A stretch of DNA of 27,902 nucleotides, taken from Phycisphaerales bacterium UBA1845. Lineage in GTDB: Bacteria; Planctomycetota; Phycisphaerae; UBA1845. Both the position numbers and the translations under genes were made by a program. The stretch spans positions 4,804-32,705 of the forward strand of contig DDIR01000116.1 of NCBI GenBank assembly GCA_002338715.1, given 5' to 3'. The notes beneath the pieces are model-generated. The model was given only the letters and a program-made list of their open reading frames with translations. It did no database searches and was not told the origin of the DNA. The stretch's first letter is position 1; the number at the start of each line of letters is the position of its first letter. Positions 22,925 through 27,902 of the stretch are shown in pieces.

Positions 22925-25900
22925 ATGCAAACGCATCGACGTGGTGGTCGTGTTGTTTTGGGGTTGGTGGTGACGTGCCTGTCTGTGGGTGTGGCGCAGG
23001 CGCAGTTCAATCCAGAGACTTCGGAAGATCGTGTGTGGTCATTGGCGCTGAGGGAGTCGGTGGAAGGAGACGCGGCTGACGCTTGGGTACGTCCCGAGTT
23101 ATTTCAAGCCGTGACGCTGGATCAGCAGCAGTTGGCGGCGGTGCTCGACAACGTGCCAACCGAATCAGAAGTGTCGGTTCGTGATGCCCAGTCGATCATC
23201 GAACTTCCAATGCCCGACGGTTCGTACGCGCGTTTTCAGTTTGTCGAGTCACCGGTGATGGCTCCCGAGTTGGCGGCCCGCTATCCCGAGATTCGCACGT
23301 ACTACGGTCAGGGCATCGACGATCCAAACGCAGTGGTGCGTTTCGACTCGACGCCGGCTGGCTTTCATGCGCAGATTCTCAGTCCGAATGGCGCCGTCTA
23401 CATCGATCCAATCAATCGCGGTGACACGTTGAACTATGCCAGCTATTACAAGCGTGATCTTGCCCGACCAGATGCCGCGCCAAAGTGTCAGGTCTTTCCC
23501 AATCCGGACGCCGAAGCGGTAGGCGGTGCGTCTGACGGTGCACGCGGTGCCGATCGCGCGGCAGAGACTTTGCGAACGTATCGTCTAGCCTGTGCGGCCA
23601 CCGGAGAATACACGCAGTTTCACGGCGGAACGGTTCCGTTGGGGTTGGCTGCGGTGGTGACAGCCGTCAACCGCGTGACCGGTGTGTATGAGACAGAGGT
23701 TCAGGTTCGCATGGAACTCGTTGCCAACAACGACCTGCTTATCTATACGTCGTCGGGTTCGGACCCATACAGCAACAACGACGGCGTTTCGATGCTCAGT
23801 CAGAATCAAACCAACATCAACAGCGTGATCGGCAGTTCGAATTATGACGTCGGTCACGTCTTCAGCACGGGCGGAGGTGGTGTGGCGAGTCTGGGCGTGA
23901 TTTGCTCAAGCTCCAAAGCACGCGGTGTGACGGGTCGAGGGAGTCCTGTTGGCGATCCGTTCTACATTGACTACGTTGCACATGAAATGGGCCACCAGTT
24001 TGGCGCCAATCACACGTTTAACGGAGTCACATCAAGTTGCTCCGGTGGAAACCGTAATGGGTCGACGGCCTATGAACCGGGAAGCGGTTCGACCATCATG
24101 GCCTACGCCGGCATTTGCGGCAGCGACGACCTTCAGCCCAACAGCGATCCATATTTTCATCACGAAAGCATTCGCGAAATTCGCAACCACATCACCAATG
24201 GTTCGGGCAACAACTGTCCGGTGACGTCTGCGACGGGAAACAATGATCCTTCGGTCAATGCCGGGTCGAATTACACGATCCCCGCGAACACACCCTTTGA
24301 ATTGACGGCGAGTGGTTCGGACCCCGACTTCGATCCGATCACATATTGCTGGGAAGAACGCGATCTCGGTTCGGCCCAGGCGGTGGGGGCATCGGACAAT
24401 GGCAGCAGCCCGATTTTTCGTTCCTTCAACCCTTCGACCAACCCGACGCGCACGTTTCCGCGCTTGAGCGAACTCGTCAATAACACCACGGTGACTGGCG
24501 AGCAGTTGCCCTCGACCAATCGCTCGCTGAACTTCCGATGTACGGTTCGCGACAACCAAGCCGGTGGCGGTGGCGTCGATTCGGATGACATGACGGTGAG
24601 CGTCACAACGTCGGCTGGTCCTTTCCAGGTGACCGCGCCCAACGGCGGGGAAGTCTGGTCGGGCGTTGCGACCGTCACCTGGAACATTGCTGGAACGAAT
24701 AGCGCTCCGGTGTCAGCTTCCAATGTGGACATCCTGCTTTCGACCGACGGTGGATTCACCTATCCGATCGTGTTGGCCAGCGGTACGCCGAACGACGGTG
24801 TTGAGCAGATCGTCGTTCCAAATGCGCCGTCAAGCACCGCGCGGGTGAAGGTCAAGGGGAGCAACAACGTCTTCTTCGATATTTCCAACGCCAACTTCAC
24901 AGTGGACGAGCCGGGGGCGCTGGCGATTACGTTCCCATCGGGCGCACCGGCAGAGGTTGCGCCGGGTGTGACAACGAACATCGATGTCCGGGTCATTCCG
25001 CTTGGCGAGAATGTGGTGCCTGGTTCGCCGACGCTGCATTATCGTCCGAATCTTTTTGCATCGTTCCAAACCGTCGCGCTGACGCCGGTGGGAGGCGACA
25101 TGTATCTCGCGCCACTTCCTGGGTTTAACTGTTCAGACTTGGCGCATTTTTATGTCAGCGCACAGGGGGATGGCGGGGCGACGGTCACGCTTCCGTTCAA
25201 TGCACCCTCGTCGTATTACTCAGCCGTCGTTGGTCAGGATCAGCAGATCATCGACGACAACTTTGAGACTGACATGGGCTGGACCGCAACCGGCGATGCA
25301 ACAGAAGGTGCGTGGGAACGCGGCATTCCGGTGAACTTTGATCGTGGCGATCCGACGTCAGACTTCGATGGCTCCGGTCAGTGCTACCTTACCGAGAACG
25401 ATCCATCCGACAGCAATTCAGATGTCGACAACGGAACGGTCACACTGACTTCGCCTGTATTCGATTTGTCCGCTGGCGGGACGATCAGCTACGCGTACTG
25501 GCTCAATGATATCTCGACCGGACCGATTGGCGCGGAGGATTCGATGGAAGTCGAGTTCGCCACCAATGCAGCCGGCAACAACTGGCAAACCATCCGAACG
25601 TATACAACGGCGTCATCGAGTTGGCGAACCGACAGCATCGAGGTCGGTGTTGAAACCGTCGTCAGCCCGACGTACCGAATTCGATTCTCGGTCAGCGATC
25701 TGACGCCTGGCGATGTTGTCGAAGCTGGACTGGATGCATTCAACATTTCGGCGTTTGTCTGCAATGACGTCGGTGACGGCGACTTTGACATGGATGGCGA
25801 TGTGGACCTGGTCGACTTTGCCGAGTTCCAGGCATGCTGGGGCGCTTCGAGTCCGTTGGGAGCATGCGGCGCCGGTGACCTCAACGGCGATGCATCCGTT

Positions 25901-25954
25901 GGATCTGGCGACCTGTCGCAGTTTGCCACGCAGTTGGGTGGACCAACGCCATAA
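22925..25954 (+). CDS. Secreted reprolysin-type zinc metalloprotease with C-terminal dockerin-like repeat
   Basis: A 1009-residue secreted endopeptidase of the M12 (reprolysin/ADAM-like) clan. Signal peptide (RVVLGLVVTCLSVGVAQAQ), propeptide-like region, then the protease domain with the zinc motif HEMGHQFGANH (His353, Glu354, His357, His363) and Met-turn Met392 (IMAYAGICG). Following regions are Ig/PKD-like (NDPSVNAGSNYTIPANTPFELTASGS), a beta-sandwich beginning FQVTAPNGGEVW, and a lectin/jelly-roll-like segment (FETDMGWTATGD). The C-terminus holds two Asp-rich EF-hand-like loops (from Gly950, DGDFDMDGDVDLVDFAEF and GDLNGDASVGSGDLSQF), a dockerin-like form frequent in planctomycete secreted proteins. 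The ATG has AAGGTG 4 bases upstream; the longer frame from 22841 lacks a signal. The oxidase gene follows after 57 bases and may be cotranscribed. Confidence 0.88.
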   Translation: MQTHRRGGRVVLGLVVTCLSVGVAQAQFNPETSEDRVWSLALRESVEGDAADAWVRPELFQAVTLDQQQLAAVLDNVPTESEVSVRDAQSIIELPMPDGSYARFQFVESPVMAPELAARYPEIRTYYGQGIDDPNAVVRFDSTPAGFHAQILSPNGAVYIDPINRGDTLNYASYYKRDLARPDAAPKCQVFPNPDAEAVGGASDGARGADRAAETLRTYRLACAATGEYTQFHGGTVPLGLAAVVTAVNRVTGVYETEVQVRMELVANNDLLIYTSSGSDPYSNNDGVSMLSQNQTNINSVIGSSNYDVGHVFSTGGGGVASLGVICSSSKARGVTGRGSPVGDPFYIDYVAHEMGHQFGANHTFNGVTSSCSGGNRNGSTAYEPGSGSTIMAYAGICGSDDLQPNSDPYFHHESIREIRNHITNGSGNNCPVTSATGNNDPSVNAGSNYTIPANTPFELTASGSDPDFDPITYCWEERDLGSAQAVGASDNGSSPIFRSFNPSTNPTRTFPRLSELVNNTTVTGEQLPSTNRSLNFRCTVRDNQAGGGGVDSDDMTVSVTTSAGPFQVTAPNGGEVWSGVATVTWNIAGTNSAPVSASNVDILLSTDGGFTYPIVLASGTPNDGVEQIVVPNAPSSTARVKVKGSNNVFFDISNANFTVDEPGALAITFPSGAPAEVAPGVTTNIDVRVIPLGENVVPGSPTLHYRPNLFASFQTVALTPVGGDMYLAPLPGFNCSDLAHFYVSAQGDGGATVTLPFNAPSSYYSAVVGQDQQIIDDNFETDMGWTATGDATEGAWERGIPVNFDRGDPTSDFDGSGQCYLTENDPSDSNSDVDNGTVTLTSPVFDLSAGGTISYAYWLNDISTGPIGAEDSMEVEFATNAAGNNWQTIRTYTTASSSWRTDSIEVGVETVVSPTYRIRFSVSDLTPGDVVEAGLDAFNISAFVCNDVGDGDFDMDGDVDLVDFAEFQACWGASSPLGACGAGDLNGDASVGSGDLSQFATQLGGPTP

Positions 25955-26011
25955 GCGCAGACAATCGGTGTTTGTGCGTCAATTGATTTTGGAAACCAGG
26001 AGGACGTTCCA

Positions 26012-27902
26012 TTGACCGCAAGGACCGGACAACGATTGGCATCGGATCGCACGCTCGCGCATTCAAACTGGACAGACCCAACTGAGTCGGAATGTTGTCG
26101 TGTTCCAAATCGGCAGCGGTCGCGCGGGCGTGCCATCCGATCGCTTTGCCTCGCCGCGTTTCTTGCTTTCACGCTTGCGGGCGCTGCCAGTGCCGACGTA
26201 GTCTCAATTGGAGCGAGTAAGGACAACACGATTTTCAGTGAGTCCAACTCGCTGAGCAATGGTGCGGGCGATCACTTCTTTTCCGGAACCACCGGGCTGG
26301 GGAATGTGCGGCGCGGTTTGATCGCGTTTGATGTCGCCGCCAATATCCCGGTTGGCTCGACGATCAACGCCGTCACGCTCACCTTGTCGATGTCAAAGAG
26401 CAGCGGTTCGCCCGAGTTCGTCTCGGTGCATCGTCTGCTCACCGATTGGGGCGAAGGGACGTCACACGCTTCTGGCAACGAAGGGATGGGGGCGTTTCAC
26501 ACGAACAACGACGCCACCTGGCTTTATGCACGCTACAACAGTTCAAATCCTGCGGCTTCGGACTTCTGGAACAATCGCGGCGGTGATTTTGAAATCTTTC
26601 CAAGCGGTACGCAGACCATCATCGACGAAGCAATCTACGCTTGGGGCAGTTCCAAGGGAATGGTGGATGACGTGCAGCTCTGGCTCGACAGCCCGGCCAA
26701 CAACTTCGGATGGGCGATTATTGGGAACGAAAAGATTGGCGGGTCAGCCAAGCGCTTTGATTCTCGGACCAATTCAAATCTGATTGTGCGTCCCATATTG
26801 TCAATTGATTTTACGCCACCCGCGGCATTCGGTGCGTGCTGCGAAAGCGAAGGTGTCTGCTACATCACCGACATGGCCACCTGCAACACGTCGGGCGATA
26901 CCTACCAGGGCAACGGTACTGTCTGCTCGCCGAATCCCTGTCCGGGCGTCACCGGGGCATGTTGTCACAACGATGGCACTTGCACGCAGGAAGGAGAAAG
27001 CGACTGCATTTCTTCTGGCGGTACCTATCAAGGTGACTTTACGGTCTGCACCAATGGACTTTGTCCTGTCATTCTCACGCCATATCTCGATCCGCTTCCG
27101 ATTCCACCCATTGCCACACCGACGATCGGTACGCCCGGAGGGGCTGCGACGTATGACATCGAGATCGTGCAGGTCGAGCAGCAACTGCATCGCCATCTTC
27201 CACCGACAACGGTGTGGGCATATGACGGCGTATATCCCGGGCCGACGATCCTGGCCACACGCGATCAGCCGGTGACGGTCAACTGGATCAACAACCTTCA
27301 GAATTCCAACGGAACCCCGCGCACAGATCATTACCTCGACGTCAATCTCTGTCCGCACGGGTCGGAGGACGTGGCCAAGACCGTGGTTCATCTGCATGGC
27401 GGTCACGTGCCAGCCAGCGTCGATGGTTATCCAGAGGATGCGTTCCTACCGGGAGCGATGCTTTCGTATGAGTATCCCAACAACCAGCTGCCGACGCTGC
27501 TTTGGTATCACGATCATGCGCTGGGCATCACCCGCCTCAATGTTTACATGGGGCTTGCGGGTGCGTACCTGATCACCGATGCGTTTGAACAATCGCTTGG
27601 ACTGCCATCCGGTGAATTCGAGGTGCCGCTGATCTTGCAGGATCGATCGTTTTATTCGGACGGTTCGCTCAAGTATCCGGGCAACCTACCGGATCATTTC
27701 TTCGGCGACACCATGCTCGTCAATGGGATGGCGATGCCTTACATGGAGGTCAAGAAAGGCAAGTACCGCTTCCGCACGCTGAATGGCTGCAACTCGCGGA
27801 CGCTGACACTGTCGCTTTCAAACGGTCAGACGTTCCAGCAGATCGGAAGCGATGGGGGATTGCTGCCGGCTCCGGTTACGTTAACGGAAGTCACGCTGGG
27901 CC
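26012..27902 (+). CDS. Secreted multicopper oxidase fused to DNRLRE and Cys-rich repeats, 3' partial
   Basis: The frame is open to the window end. I use the TTG at 26012 because a full AGGAGG (25998-26003) lies 8 bases before it and no ATG precedes the signal segment. An unusual 45-residue hydrophilic leader precedes the signal core (AFLAFTLAGAASA, cut near 61). Next: a DNRLRE-type beta domain (about 62-270, DNTIFSE...LIAFDV), two Cys-rich repeats of the form GACC..GxC....C...GxTYQG (from Gly274 and Gly315), and the first part of a cupredoxin array with copper ligands His460/His462 (HLHGGH) and His500/His502 (YHDHAL), followed by another strand set (VPLILQDRSF). The two remaining copper-ligand motifs lie outside the window. 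This matches CotA/bilirubin-oxidase-like laccases, which oxidise phenols or metals with O2. The complete protein length and final domains are unknown. Confidence 0.87.
   Translation, partial: MTARTGQRLASDRTLAHSNWTDPTESECCRVPNRQRSRGRAIRSLCLAAFLAFTLAGAASADVVSIGASKDNTIFSESNSLSNGAGDHFFSGTTGLGNVRRGLIAFDVAANIPVGSTINAVTLTLSMSKSSGSPEFVSVHRLLTDWGEGTSHASGNEGMGAFHTNNDATWLYARYNSSNPAASDFWNNRGGDFEIFPSGTQTIIDEAIYAWGSSKGMVDDVQLWLDSPANNFGWAIIGNEKIGGSAKRFDSRTNSNLIVRPILSIDFTPPAAFGACCESEGVCYITDMATCNTSGDTYQGNGTVCSPNPCPGVTGACCHNDGTCTQEGESDCISSGGTYQGDFTVCTNGLCPVILTPYLDPLPIPPIATPTIGTPGGAATYDIEIVQVEQQLHRHLPPTTVWAYDGVYPGPTILATRDQPVTVNWINNLQNSNGTPRTDHYLDVNLCPHGSEDVAKTVVHLHGGHVPASVDGYPEDAFLPGAMLSYEYPNNQLPTLLWYHDHALGITRLNVYMGLAGAYLITDAFEQSLGLPSGEFEVPLILQDRSFYSDGSLKYPGNLPDHFFGDTMLVNGMAMPYMEVKKGKYRFRTLNGCNSRTLTLSLSNGQTFQQIGSDGGLLPAPVTLTEVTLG
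26831..27067 (+). repeat. Tandem Cys-rich repeats in the oxidase gene
   Basis: Two 39-41-residue units, starting GACCESEGVCYI and GACCHNDGTCTQ and each ending in C-x(4)-CP, share six spaced cysteines. They encode disulfide-rich modules between the DNRLRE domain and the cupredoxin domains; the nucleotide copies are diverged. Confidence 0.8.

Noticed and set aside
26328..27275. Two shorter open frames in another frame within the oxidase gene
   Set aside because: They are shadows; the true frame runs uninterrupted from 26012 to the window end and carries all domain motifs.
1..27902. CRISPR arrays, IS elements, integrases, attachment sites or an origin of replication
   Set aside because: No regularly spaced direct repeats, transposase or recombinase genes, or clusters of DnaA-box-like sites were seen.

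Overview
The window reads as a chromosomal segment of a planctomycete, probably class Phycisphaerae or a relative. Four things suggest this: a PEP-CTERM exported protein, a dockerin-like C-terminus of the kind GDGDFDMDGDVDLVDF, paired Cys-rich GACC repeats in a secreted multicopper oxidase, and a small membrane protein with an N-terminal zinc ribbon. This placement is inference from protein style; no rRNA or marker gene is present. The only RNA gene found is tRNA-Phe(GAA). There is no integrase, transposase, CRISPR array or phage module.

Layout. (1) 1-2753, plus strand: the end of a PafA-like alkaline phosphatase/phosphodiesterase, then an M29 aminopeptidase. (2) 2791-6047, minus strand: a likely operon of a DUF3465 membrane-anchored protein, a large HerA/FtsK-like ATPase with coiled coils, and a 60-residue protein. 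(3) 6093-6689: a REP-type double hairpin, a promoter-like site and tRNA-Phe. (4) 6879-7568: a PEP-CTERM protein, minus strand. (5) 7868-11547: small accessory genes resembling the immunity or 'orphan' genes found near polymorphic toxins (DUF1963/YwqG, zinc-ribbon membrane protein, an 88-residue protein, SUKH/SMI1-KNR4, a 127-residue orphan, DUF2726). REP hairpins lie in two of the gaps. (6) 11884-15957: a PKD plus beta-propeller lipoprotein, a lipin-type (LNS2) HAD-phosphatase lipoprotein, a VOC protein and an exported protein with a possible sigma-54 promoter. (7) 16043-19420, minus strand: a large secreted GH31 glycosidase starting at GTG. (8) 19695-22609: a two-gene operon of a ubiquitin/MoaD-like protein ending in Gly-Gly and a DUF4132 protein. 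(9) 22925-27902: a secreted reprolysin-type metalloprotease and the 5' part of a multidomain multicopper oxidase that runs off the window.

Much of the coding capacity is for exported proteins (phosphatase, glycosidase, protease, oxidase, lipoproteins), consistent with a degrader of organic polymers. The two most unusual items are the GG-terminal beta-grasp protein with its DUF4132 partner, a candidate undescribed protein-modification or sulfur-carrier system, and two families of hairpins with a GTAG foot, which look like REP elements although no REP transposase is in view.
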